64,000 bases of DNA from Bryum argenteum. Taxonomy: Eukaryota; Streptophyta; Bryopsida; Bryales; Bryaceae. Within the stretch, counting starts at the first letter, position 1. Each line of letters starts with the position of its first letter. The notes under the pieces were generated by a model that was given only the letters and a program-made list of their open reading frames with translations, was not told where the DNA came from and made no database searches. Below, piece after piece: positions 12,744 to 23,105 of this stretch. The position numbers and the translations under genes were made by a program. The stretch lies in contig CM073321.1 in NCBI GenBank assembly GCA_037043015.1, positions 29,315,010 through 29,379,009 on the forward strand, in the 5' to 3' direction.

Positions 12744-13386
12744 GTGGCATCAAGTTGGGGGAAATGCCTTGCCAAAAATTGCTAAGGGCATTTTGGAATT
12801 GACATGTTCAACTTCATCATGTGAGAGGAATTGGAGCATGTACTCTTTCGTGCACAGCAAAGTGGAAATCGGTTGTCTTCTTCCTAAGCAGAGGCCCTTG
12901 TGTACATCTATGCAAACACCAAACTCGAGCGCGAGAAATGCAGACAATTGCCGAGAACGTGGTATGAAATTATTTAGAAGAAGAGGACTCTCACCAAGAA
13001 GAGGATATACGAGACAATGATGGGATGATGGTGTATTGGAGGATATCCTGGAAGTGGATGACAACAACAATCTCAATGACGGTAGCGAAAGCGATGCCCT
13101 AGAAAAATGGAATGACGACAAAGGAAACATAACTAATACTGTTAAGGACCTCTTTGAGTTTAATAACGACGAGGATGTTCCACAACAGCTTCGCCAGTTT
13201 GCGATTGCGGGCATAGACAGAGAGAGAAAAGGAGTGGCAAATTTACAGCTCCAAGAGAGTACTTGCTTAGCGAAACAAGACTTGGTAACCTGGATTGATG
13301 TAGAGAACATTGGGTCCCTTAACGGCAGCCGACAATATAACAGCGACAATAAACATGATCGTGTGAAAACACGTAATTCATTATAA
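12721..13386 (+). pseudogene. hAT transposase C-terminal dimerisation region, remnant
   Basis: The frame reads HQWWHQVGG, then IAKGILELTCSTSSCERNWS and MYSFVHSK, the typical C-terminal dimerisation segment of hAT-superfamily transposases (tryptophan pair, SSxCERNWS, a following HSK). The expected LVYIYANTKLE continuation lies in another frame, so there is a frameshift near 12880. The original frame has a TGA at 13018-13020 and then an acidic tail. No hAT catalytic region or BED finger is near, so only the 3' end of the gene is present. It abuts truncated DUF7869 copy 2, which suggests a rearrangement junction in 12430-12650. Confidence 0.75.
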
Positions 13387-13839
13387 TGGGAATATATACA
13401 CAAAATGGTAAATACGATTTACGGTAATACAATCGCACTTAGACTGCACCAAGCCAAATACATTACCAAATAATGTAAGTTTATCAATATAGAGAGAAGT
13501 ATTCTCAAAATAAAGAGCACGTTTTATCAATATAGTAGAATATTCTCAAAATAAAAAGACATAGTAATGAATATACAAACTATACTTAATCAAAAAGAAG
13601 AATTCATTCAAAATACAATCAATGATTAACACAAATTTACTAAAGGAGAAAGGTTTATTGATTGAAAAATCCAGAAAAACAAATTATTGGTGTAATTGTA
13701 GACCTCCTAAAGTAAAGCCCAGAAAAATCTACATAGTATTACGTGGACGTGCATCACCAAAAGCCTCATTTCTGTCACGCTTCCCAACAACTCGGGGATA
13801 GTCTCCTTCAAAGGATAGTCCCACACGGGCCATTGTAGT
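13387..13839. other. AT-rich gap between convergent gene remnants
   Basis: No gene seen. It separates the plus-strand hAT remnant from the 3' end of the minus-strand FCP1-like gene. Confidence 0.55.
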
Positions 13840-15390
13840 TCACAAAGGATGATTTAGGTTGACGGGAGCTAAATCGCAGGGAACACCAAGGGCCGTAGAA
13901 CGACTAGAGGTATTAGTAATCCGTGCCACGGTGCCTGTCGCCGGGATGTTCTCACGAGAAGCCGCCACAATTCGACTCGGTACACTGACGTAACTATCAA
14001 CAACATCATCATCATCATCATCCAAGACGTCTTTGGTGTAGTCCACCGCAGATGCGTCATCTCGAGCAAGATAAATGTACCGCCCTCGCTCCAACTCCGA
14101 GAGTGTCCTCGACCCCTCACTATTGTAAGAGGGATCTGACATCGTAGAGAGACCCATTGGAGGAATATCATCCACGGAGCCACTTTGTTGTCCATCGCTG
14201 AAAACCTGAGAATAATAAAAACAAACACTAAATCTTTAAAAGGCATTCTAATGGTAGACTCACAAGAACAATCGAACGTGACAATTCGCAAATCCATGAC
14301 TACAAAAGAACAGTGAGTCAAGGAAAAAGCAAAAAAACAAATTTTAACCAATACCGTAAATGAAAGTAATCACGACATGGTTCTTCCATTTAGTAGGAGC
14401 TGGTTCCACACATAGGGCAAATTCCGAGACATAATGCCGTACAACTCCGAGTCCTTGGACAAGTCATTGTGAGAGGGTCTACTAGTCATAACTCGCGTAA
14501 GTTCTCGGACCTCTCAAATGTACGGCAAAACAAAACTCGTGGATTAATTTCGGTGGATAAGAGTCGAGGGGTGGACCCGGATGTGAATGGACCCAAGGAT
14601 CGGGAAAGAGAGTGTTCGGTGGAGGAACAACCATACAAGCCGCGAGATTGCTATCGACCATAATAAAGTTCTGGGCGTTGAAATTAGCATCTCTTCTAGT
14701 CAAGAGACGTAGACGTGGATATTTGAGTAAGATAGGATTAGTCGTGCCAGGGTACATGGCCGTCGTGTAATTCTTCAACAAGAGACCATCGCAGAGTTTG
14801 AGGCCGGTATGAATCGCTGAACGGCAACGATTTTAGAGAAAAGGAAGGTGCGAGAGACCGTCCCACTACTTCAGGTTGAAGGGTACTCCAAACGTGGATG
14901 TGGCAGAAACGGTCTAACACATTGAGGAATGGGGTAAGTCCAGGACGACAGTATACTACCGTGTCAGCAACTACGGTGGGGATAGTTGACGACAGAACAG
15001 GAGGGTGTTTAGGATCAGGAAAAATAAGGTACATGGATGGGGCTTGAGACATAGGGGTAGTAGAACAAAGGACGCCGTTCAACTCCAACACCACGTTCAA
15101 CCACTTGGGCATGGAACGGTGTCCATTAACTGATGGCACACGCGGTAGGGGTTGACTGAGGGTTGTAGGAAAAGTCTTGCTTGAAGATTTGGGCAATCTA
15201 TCCTGCAGCACGACCAATGACAATAGTGGATGATATTAAAACAAGAGTGTTACCTTGTGAAATGCGGAAGCATGCAAATGACTGCTCGGAGTGATTGAGG
15301 ACCGGACCACCGCACCGACGCACAGGTCAAGGTGGTCGGTGGGGGATCTGGTGGCAAGCGGACGGAATAAGGTACTCAGAGGCGCGACCT
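13840..15390 (-). pseudogene. FCP1/NIF phosphatase-like protein with altered catalytic motif
   Basis: A leader exon ends at a CAAG/GTAACA donor near 15254, and the next exon starts after CTGCAG near 15205. The product has the order of an FCP1 homology (HAD-fold) domain: KWLNVVLELNGVLCST at the nucleophile strand, VVYCRPGLTPFLNVLD, HIHVWST, a lysine region (PILLKYPR), then FIMVDSNLAAC and NTLFPDPW. In active FCP1/SCP enzymes the first motif is DxDx(T/V); here it is E-L-N-G-V, so both acidic catalytic positions are changed. Frameshifts near 14780 and 14490 split the domain. The last exon (about 14175-13840) has a run of aspartates and ends beside a Y palindrome. It lies third in a minus-strand series with the coiled-coil and ParB-like genes. 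Substrate unknown. Confidence 0.6.
13853..13873. repeat. Y-type 21-bp palindrome at the 3' end of the FCP1-like gene
   Basis: Imperfect dyad with outer arms TTTAGGTTG and GAGCTAAA. It lies inside the last codons of the FCP1-like frame (13840 end). Confidence 0.6.
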
Positions 15391-15691
15391 GATAGAAGAA
15401 TGACGATATTTAGCGCCAAGAATGAGGGAGAACGACGCGGACGCAGTGCAGACGCAAGTGATAAATAAAAAAGTCTTCATTTTATTGAATGGGGAGTCAC
15501 TACATGGTAATATCTACAATCGTTGCACACCATCCAATAATTCGAAGACTAACTCGCAAGACCTACTCGCCGTCTTCAATGCCGGACTCCTGTAAAACAA
15601 GGAGCGCCGGCTTAAAAAATTATTACAATATGAAAAATGATACAAGCAGAGAATAATTTCAGCAGATGATCATCAACAAGATAAACAGAAA

Positions 15692-15712
15692 TTTGGGTCG
15701 ACCCGACCTAAA
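15692..15712. repeat. Y-type 21-bp palindrome overlapping a stop codon
   Basis: Outer arms TTTGGGTCG and CGACCTAAA. On the minus strand it begins at the stop codon of the coiled-coil gene (TAG, 15710-15708). Confidence 0.7.
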
Positions 15713-16604
15713 ATACATTTGCAACCATTGATAAGAAGCTTACTGTGGGATTTGTCGCAGGTACTGAGTCCAGTTCGAGATTCGCAGAGACAGTTCGATG
15801 TTCGTTGTCCGGGGAGATTGGGGCACCCAGTACCGCTCTTTCTGCATCTTCCTGCAAGTCATGACTACCCGAGGGAACCTCTTGCACGGAGGTTGCATCA
15901 ACCGAAACAGAGGTCACCAAGAGTGAGGAAGCACCATCACGAAGATCTTCATCTGTTCGTCCGTGGTCGCTAGCCTCGTAGTCCACGACGTCGTTTCGCT
16001 GGTCTGGCGTCTCGAGCGGATGAACGCCAGGGTTCTCATCTTGCTTGGCGATATCAGCTTCCGAACGAGATGCGTTACTGATGATCTCCTCAACAACAAC
16101 GTAGGGTACTGGCGTCGACAAAGCAGGAAGAATGCAGGCTGGAACTGCCGGATTCGGAGGTGTTGCGAGTTGGTGTGGCGTTTGGCTGGTGGAGGTTGAA
16201 GGCCCACAGATAGCCAAAGTAGGCTGATTGACGGGGTTGTAGGAGGCAAGGGGCTGAGCCACCTGTGCTATCTGCGTCAACAAGACCCTCAAATCACTCA
16301 AATCGCCAAAAACTCTGGAATTTGAGTTCTCCAAATTCGCAAACTTCGAGTCCACGCGCTGTTGATCCTCTCGCCTTTGCTCTTCCAACCTCGCAAGGTC
16401 TGCAAGTCTTTGCGCCTCGCGTCTTGCGTTCGCAGCTTCTTCTTCAGCTCGTTTTGCTGCCCTTCTCTCTTCCTTTTCCTTCTCACGCAGGGCACGCTTG
16501 GCATCCTTCGAGAGTGGAACGGGAATGTTCGCCTCAATCTTGACTCGCGGCGCAAGGTTCACCCTTCTCTTGCGGACCGAGACCAAGATTGATAAGAGGA
16601 TCAT
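15708..16604 (-). CDS. Coiled-coil protein of the ParB-like gene cluster
   Basis: The open frame has 298 codons. After a basic start (RKRRVN) it has a highly charged helix at about residues 30-85, rich in Arg, Glu, Ala and Lys (KEKEERRAAKRAEEEAANAR), continuing as a coiled coil to about residue 115. A Pro/Ser/Thr-rich region and an acidic C-terminal half follow. I recognise no catalytic domain. It lies 0.3 kb downstream of the ParB-like gene on the same strand and upstream of the FCP1-like gene, so it may be part of the same element. The true start is uncertain; the frame could be joined to an exon near 16890. A structural or interaction role is only a guess. Confidence 0.5.
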   Translation of the reverse strand: MILLSILVSVRKRRVNLAPRVKIEANIPVPLSKDAKRALREKEKEERRAAKRAEEEAANARREAQRLADLARLEEQRREDQQRVDSKFANLENSNSRVFGDLSDLRVLLTQIAQVAQPLASYNPVNQPTLAICGPSTSTSQTPHQLATPPNPAVPACILPALSTPVPYVVVEEIISNASRSEADIAKQDENPGVHPLETPDQRNDVVDYEASDHGRTDEDLRDGASSLLVTSVSVDATSVQEVPSGSHDLQEDAERAVLGAPISPDNEHRTVSANLELDSVPATNPTVSFLSMVANVF

Positions 16605-16911
16605 CGGCCTCCTCGCCGGGCGAGGGGGAATCCGCTCGGCCGAGAAATCAAAAATGTAGTCTCAACCTTCTCGGCAGGTCGTCGGCGCGATTATTCCAAA
16701 CCCCTTCTTCATGAAAGGGAGGTACCGTCCGCGAACAGGGGGGGAGGAGCGGCATGCGAGCACAAGAGACGGCGGAGGCGATGATGACTCTCTTGTAGGT
16801 GGCGCAGCGGGGATGGCTCTCTTGCAATCGGCTGATCCGACGAACCGGCTTGCATAGGAGCCGGGAGGAAACAACATCATCTCCCAAATTCATAGGAGAG
16901 GATCGATATTG

Positions 16912-19900
16912 TTATCCTCCTCGAGACGCCTGCAGCACTACCCTCCTCGGCACCCTCTTCTTCGGCGTTCTCTCCGTCGAACTATCCGAGTAGGCGCATC
17001 TCCGGGGCAACCTCTCTTGCCCGAGAACCACCTCCTCCTCCGATTCAGACCCGAAAACGTCATTTGCAGCCTTGGTGCGGGTCTCTCGACGATGATCTGA
17101 GTTGTCATCTTCATTGTCATCGTCGCTAAGAGTTACGGGGAGGCCCGTGGAGGCAAGTGTCTCCTCGAGGAGTGTAGGGGGATTTAGGTCGACGCGACCT
17201 AAATCCCCACCGCGGGCCAAGGATCTGCGCCGCCTGACCAATGGAATATGTTCATCAACGTCGTCATCGGGGCCAATATCTATGAGCAGGTTCCTGTAAA
17301 CAGGATCGATGCACTGAATGGGCTCAATACTCAAAGCCCGCACGCCAAAAGGCCCAGTAGATGCCCGACCGCGACCACGACCATGACCACGCCCACCACG
17401 AGCACCGGATGAAGGAGCGCCACCAGACGAGGGATTACTACCACGAGCACGGCTACCAGACGACCGATTACTACCACGAGCACGGCCAGCAGACAAAGAA
17501 CGACCACCACGAGCAACACCAGCAGACGACGGCTCGCCACCAACAGCAGACGCCGGATCGCCACCACCAGCAGAGGACGGATCACCACCACCAGCAGACG
17601 AAGGATTCCCACCACCAGCAGACGATGGTTCCCCTTGAGGGAGCCACAGTATGAGAGGATGCCTTACCACGACGAGCACGACCACCAGATGCCGATGCCT
17701 CGCCACGACCACGACGAGCAGTTCTGGTAACCCCAGCCTGAGGCGAGGACCCATGCTTCGGACCATGAACCCAATCTGGATTCACATAAGCCTCCACACA
17801 GAAGTCGTTCGGATCCAGATTGAAACTACTGTCACGGACAGCTTCGTACTTCTCCAACTCATCTTTGTCCTCGTAGACAATATGAGTTTGAAGATTAAGC
17901 ATCTGCGAAATGAAAACACAAAGTTAGTCCACAAAGAAGAGCAGAAGAGTAGATGGGAACTTGAATAAACAGACATTTAGGTGGCATCGACCTAAACCCC
18001 CAAATCAGTGTCAAGTCTGACGAACGCCAAGTAAATCAAGTGTACTTTAGATAGAGACGAATAAAATTGACAAGTAAAACGGAAGAGACTATGCGAACTT
18101 GACAAAAACAGGCATTTAGGTGGCATCGACCTAAACGCCCAAAGGAATGACAAACTTACAATTCCTGCAAGCATGGGCTTAGATCCACCCATGATCGATA
18201 GAAATCTGTTTCCTGGAGCTGTAAACATTCGCAGTACGCGAATGTAAAATTCCAAACGCAACTCGTTGTCGTTGATGCAGAAATCAAACTCCCTGTAAGC
18301 TCCTGGCTTATGATACAGGGGCAACTCCGGGGCATAGAATACCTCCGGAATTTCATCGAATACCTCCGATACCTGGGAGGTTCTCTTGAGGAGAAACAAG
18401 AGCGGAACGCGGTGTTTGTCCACGACCTTCCCCTCCAAGATACCGTTGAGACGCTCGTTGTTCGCGGGTGCGTACTGAACAGCCTTCGACTTGTACATAT
18501 CTTTGAATGCGTTGAAATATACGACGGCCTGGCAATGACGATCGGTAGTCTCCGTTATGATAAGCCAGACGTCAGGATTCTTGATGGAGGGGTCATACAC
18601 AGAATCCTTCCAAGCATTCAGAAAGTCCTTGAAGTACACATTTGAAATGTCATCCACCCTGCTACTATGGCCCGGGACGCATCTCAGGTCGATGATGCCC
18701 AACGCGCATCTTCCATCGTCCCAAGCATACCCATTATCCCAGCCAGCAAACTGAAACGCCTCAGCATCAAACATTCTTGAATGAACTTCCGGGGTTGGCA
18801 GCGAAAAATCCCCTTTCACATCCAAGAACTTCTTGAAGAACTCCGCAGCGTACTCGGAGATCTCTTCAGAACTCTTGTTCTTCGTTGTCTTCTGCCGGTA
18901 GTCGCTGAAGAACACGTCCCCGGGAACGGAAAGAAGCATCGACATGGTCTGCCGATTTACGTTGTATTCGAACTTGAAAAGCTTCCACTTTTCAACCACA
19001 AACTTGTCAGCACTGTCGAATAATCCCAGTGATGGCTTGATGTTGTGGAACTCTCTTGCAACGTATTTCTTCCTCTTGCGCTTCTCCAGCCAAACCTTTA
19101 TCGCAACGCACTCCCAGTAGTTCAGCTTCGGTTTCTTCAAGGACACCTTGGGATACAGAAGGTCCCGGTCCGGAGTCCTATTCAGAAGATGAAGCGCTAG
19201 TGTCTTGAAGTCGTGCTCTTCAAATCCAGACATCTGCGTGAAGGTATCGCGAGTCAAAACCATTTCCTTGAATTTGGACTCCCAGTCAAGATTCCGGTTA
19301 AAAGGCTCGCAAGTGTCGGGGTCTATCAACTCGCCCATCCCGACTGCAATGATAACTTCGGACCACAGCTGGTACACCTCCTCAGAAGCGGTAATGATCT
19401 CTAGTTCGTTGAGAAGGTCCGCTGGCTTCAAGAGCTTGTCCTGAGGTTTCGTGTTGATGCTCATGAAGCGTTTCACCATGGCCTCTTCAAAATCCTGAAA
19501 ACAAAAGGTCGACATCAATTCAAGAACATGACGAGATGATCATTTAGCTCGAGTCCAGCTAAACGCACGGAATTTAGGTCGAGTCTACCTAAACGCACAG
19601 AGTTTAGCTCGCATCGACCTAAACACTTGAAACTTAGGTGGCGTCGACCTAAACGCCACAAATCAAGCAAAGAAAATTATAAGAAAATGCAAGACTTACC
19701 TCATAGTTCTTTCGAGCGATAGCTTGCTCGATTGTCTCCCGACCAGACTTGGGCTTTGCACCACACTTCGCGGGCGACCCGTATTCAATCCAAACACTTC
19801 TCGCGGCCAATATGTTTGCCCACGATGCTGTGAATGTTCCCGCGTTGTTGGTCTTGTTCGCCATGATGGACACGTCCATGATCATCTTGGCGTCTGAATG

Positions 19901-21361
19901 CCAAACAACATGAGCACGCCAGGTCTTCAAGGCGGTAATCTTATCCTCGGAGATTCTGGCCTCCTTGATAAGCTCCTTCGCAGCTTCAACGTGATGCTGC
20001 CCATCGATCACACGGAAGTTGCACTTTGACTCGAGAAGTGCATTCCAGTCTCAAGTCGGAGTTGCCACAGTGATGATGGGCATGATGATGATGGTCTGCC
20101 TTGAATTCAAATCGATCGAATTCGTCAGGATATTCTTGTAATGGACAACTCCAGCAGGCTCAAGCTTTCGGACGATGAAGCGCGCATCGGCTTTCTGGAG
20201 GAGATCGATGTCCACATTGACAGGAGCCGAGTCCTTGCCAAAAACGTAACAAGGCTCACACTTCTCCCAGAAGTCCTTAAGAGTCTTGCTTGCAGCATCG
20301 TAGTCGATGTCCTTCTCGGTTGTGGCATGCCTGATGGAAGGATTCATATACGTAATCGTACTGCCTGCCAAACTACTCTTAATTCTCTTGGGCTGCTTCA
20401 CTGGCGAGGGGTTCGAGTTGCGGCGTTTCCGCGAAGGCGTAGGAGTTACCTCAATGGAGGCCATACTAGACCGCGCTGTTCCTGACCCGGTACCCTCCTC
20501 AAAAGCAGGCATCAGTGCCTTCCTTGCGGGTGCTTTGCCTTTCGCCTTGCTTTTCTCGAAGTCATTCAGAGCACTCCAGATGTGCATGCAATACTGCTGG
20601 TAGGTCTGCACAAACTTCTTCGGAGAGCTCACATTCAGAATGCCACTGACGATGTGGTCCAGGAGCCCCGCCTCCGTCTTCCCGACCATGTAACCCTTTA
20701 TAGTGTCGTGCGAGTATCGCACTTCATTCGGGGGAAAGTCGATGGTAAAGACAAATCCACGAACGTACGTCACCTTCAGCGTGATGAACAGGTGTGACTC
20801 CTCATAGTTCACCGCATAAATAAAAGTGTCGTTGCAGAATGGAAGATGGGCAGGATTAGTTCCAGACTGTTGAAACAAGTGGAAAATTCCATTCTCCTTC
20901 GGGTACAAGGACCACGACAGAATGGAATTTGGCTTAGGAGTCCACAACATGCCGTAACTCTCGACGTCCGCGACAGCAGAGGCAAGTACATCAGTGGCCT
21001 CGACAACAAGGGGCTCCAGGTATCCTTCAATAGTGCTGAGGTCAAACGGTACCTGATTTTAAAGAAGCAATGAGATGTGCGTTTAGCAGGCATCTACCTA
21101 AAAGATGTGCGTTTAGCAGGCATCTACCTAAAAGTGGTGTTTTTAGCAGGCAGTTACCAAAAAGATGTGCGCTATGATGCCATCTACCTAACATCCACTA
21201 AATATGAATTTAAAAACAAACCATCAGAATTCTAAAACAAACCATTAAAGTACAAGAAAAATTCATACCTGATTGTCAGGAGATTCATCATGACTCCCAG
21301 AAGGGATGTCCCTCTCTGCGGGAGCGGGAGCTATTGTAGCGGTCTGCTTGGTGCGAGCCAT
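16912..21361 (-). CDS. ParB plus DNA-methyltransferase-like protein with histone H3-like N-terminus
   Basis: Four coding exons fit GT-AG rules with phase kept: 21361-21269 (31 codons), 21052-19700 (451), 19494-18160 (445) and 17902-16912. The first exon encodes MARTKQTA, identical to the start of histone H3 through Ala7, then TIAPAPAERD. Residues 237-255 hold a basic nuclear signal (PSRKRR, KQPKRIK). Residues 320-400 look like a ParB/Srx-type domain: RKL, a strand TIIIMPI, then VIDGQHHVEAA at 379-388 (ParB-like proteins often have DGxHRxxA). Residues 740-950 resemble an N4/N6 DNA methyltransferase in permuted order: IIDLRCVPGH where DPPY is expected, WLIITET, MFTAPGNRFL with MGGSKPMLAG, then VYEDKDELEKY. 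Catalytic residues are poorly kept. A tail has five PSSAGGGD-type repeats and RG runs. Defects: TGA at 20053-20051 and a frameshift near 17640. Close relative at 62793-50798. Confidence 0.7.
17178..17208. repeat. Perfect 31-bp palindrome, Y type, inside coding sequence
   Basis: Arms GGGGATTTAGGTCG and CGACCTAAATCCCC flank three bases. On the minus strand it encodes GDLGRVDLNPP in the tail of the ParB-like protein. It is the most perfect Y palindrome in the window. Confidence 0.9.
17515..17640 (-). repeat. 24-bp coding repeats (PSSAGGGD) in the protein tail
   Basis: Five tandem units of about 24 bp encode E/N/D-PSSAGGG variants, followed by ARGSNPSSG-type and RGRGRGRA stretches. The frameshift that separates this frame from the start of exon 4 lies at the repeat edge, near 17640. 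Confidence 0.75.
17976..18135. repeat. Two Y-type palindromes in intron 3 of the ParB-like gene
   Basis: Sites at 17976-17996 and 18115-18135 are identical over 21 bp, with outer arms TTTAGGTGG and TCGACCTAAA. Both are inside the intron 18159-17903. Confidence 0.85.
19543..19653. repeat. Four Y-type palindromes in intron 2 of the ParB-like gene
   Basis: Sites start at 19543, 19573, 19603 and 19633, a regular 30-bp spacing. They share TTTAGGTCG or TTTAGCTCG left arms and CTAAACGCAC on the right. They occupy most of the intron 19699-19495. Confidence 0.9.
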
Positions 21362-22345
21362 GTCTGCAATGCAGCACAATAACTGTTCGTTCAGCAGGCA
21401 GCTACCTAAAAGCATAACAATATCAGGCATCTACCTAACAGCTGTGCGTTTTGGAGGCATCTACGAAAGAACTGTGCGTTTAGCAGGCAGCTACCTAAAA
21501 GATGTGCGTTTAGCACGCAGCAACCTAAAACTGGTGTTTATCAGGCACCTACCTAAAAGATGTGCGATATGAGAGCTCTACTTAACAGATGTGCGCGTCG
21601 AATGCAGCTACCAAACAGCAGTATGATAAGGCGGCAGCTACGTAAGCGGTGTGCAATTAGGGAGGAGCTAGCAAAGTGTGCGTTTAGCAGCCAACTACCT
21701 AAAAGTGTGCATTTAGGAGGGAGCTACCTAAAAGCTTTGTGTTTAGCAAGCACAAACCTAAAAGATGTGCGATAAGCAGGGAGCTATTAAATAGATATGC
21801 GATAAAAAGAAAAGTACCTAAAAGCTATGCTTTAAGGCATGTACTTAACATTATTGCTGTAGGGAAAGCTATTTACGGGCTGTGCGTTACAGAGGCAGCT
21901 ATCTTAATATTGTGCATTTACCGTGGTGCTTTATATTAGATGTTAGTTTAAAAAGCAATTGCATTAAAGTTGTGCGTTTAGCAGGCGGCTACCTAAATGC
22001 ACAGTACCTAAAAAGCCAGTACTAGAAAGCCAGTACCAGAAAGCCAGTACCTTAAAAAAGTAAGTTAAGCAGGCAGCTACCTAAAAAGTAAGTTAAGCAG
22101 GCAGCTAAGTGGTGTGCGTTAAAAAGACGGCTACCTAAAAAGTGTGCGTTTAGCAGGCAGCTACCTAAATGCTGTGCGTTTAGCTCGTGAAATTGGAGAG
22201 ACCAGTTTTTGCGACCTAAAAGATGTGCGTTTAGCTCGTGAATTAGGAAATATCTGATTTTGCGACCTAAATGCACACCCATCGACTTAAATGCACACCC
22301 ATCGACCTAAATGCACACCCATCGACCTAAATGCACAATGTTCTG
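21062..22345. repeat. Y tandem array, left copy (about 30-bp palindromic unit)
   Basis: Tandem, degenerate units of about 28-32 bp, each with a 21-bp core TTTAGCAGG ... TACCTAAA plus a linker like AGATGTGCG. The array covers intron 1 of the ParB-like gene (21268-21053) and the predicted leader intron upstream of its ATG (22559-21364). The outer end has three direct units containing TAAATGCACACCCATCGAC. On the reverse strand this end matches the start of the right array at 42150-42260 almost base for base, including TTTAGGTCGATGGGTGTGCA and a CACGAGCTAAACGCACA segment. Confidence 0.9.
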
Positions 22346-22559
22346 TAAAATCAATCGAACGGAGAGGTTGCAAAATGCAACTTCAAACTGAAATGCAGCT
22401 GCGTAACAATCAAATTGAAATGCAACTGCGTAACAATCAATTTGAAATGCAACTGCGAAAACAAATCGAAAAGAAACTGCGTTGCAAAATGCAACATCTG
22501 AAAGCAAAATGAAATGCAAAATGCAAATCGAAATGCAAGCCCGAATGCAAATTGCGTAC

Positions 22560-23105
22560 CTGAAGAGAATGGAGAGATTAGAAACAAGCAAAGCGCTGAG
22601 ACCCAGGCCGTTGATCGCAAGCAAGACCTAAAACACCAAAAGAGCTGATGCCGCAAGTAAGAACGGCGCAGCAACTACCGGAGCAGCAACGGCGCAGCAA
22701 GGCAATAGCGGCAGTAGCGGAAGCAGTAGCGGCGGCAGAGCGGAAGCAGCCAGCAAGAACAAGGGGGACGAAAGCGACGATCGATCGAAAGCGGAGAGCC
22801 AAAAACAAGCAGAGGAGCGGAGCGCAAAAAAACAATGGGCGGAGAGGAGGCTGTCGGCAGGGGTTTCGCGCGGGAGCAGTCGGCGACCTCGCCGGCTGCC
22901 CTGAACCGCGTGGCGGCTGCGGGGGTTGCCCCGCGGGTTTTTGGCGGCGCGTGCCCGCTGCCCGGGCTGCCCTGCGTGCCCGCTGCCCGTTCTTCATGGG
23001 GCAGCGCTACCCGGGGTGCCCAGGCTGCCCCGTGCTGCCCGCTGCCCTTACGGGATGGAGCACCGATGCCCGGTGTGCCCCGAATGCCCCGGAGTGCCCG
23101 CTGTT
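22560..23105 (-). promoter_or_regulatory. GC-rich promoter/leader block of the ParB-like gene
   Basis: The GC-rich block has a sharp edge to AT-rich DNA at about 23105. Read on the minus strand it starts with GGGCA-type short repeats (GGGCACTCC, GGGCATTCG, GGGCACACC), then GC-rich DNA with GCTCCGCTCCTC and many CTGCCGCT words, and ends in CTTCAG/GTACGC, a plausible donor at 22559. The matching acceptor is GCAG at 21367-21364, two bases before the ATG. The block at 41533-42003 has the same order in mirror orientation. Plus-strand open frames here are by-products of the GC content. Confidence 0.5.
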
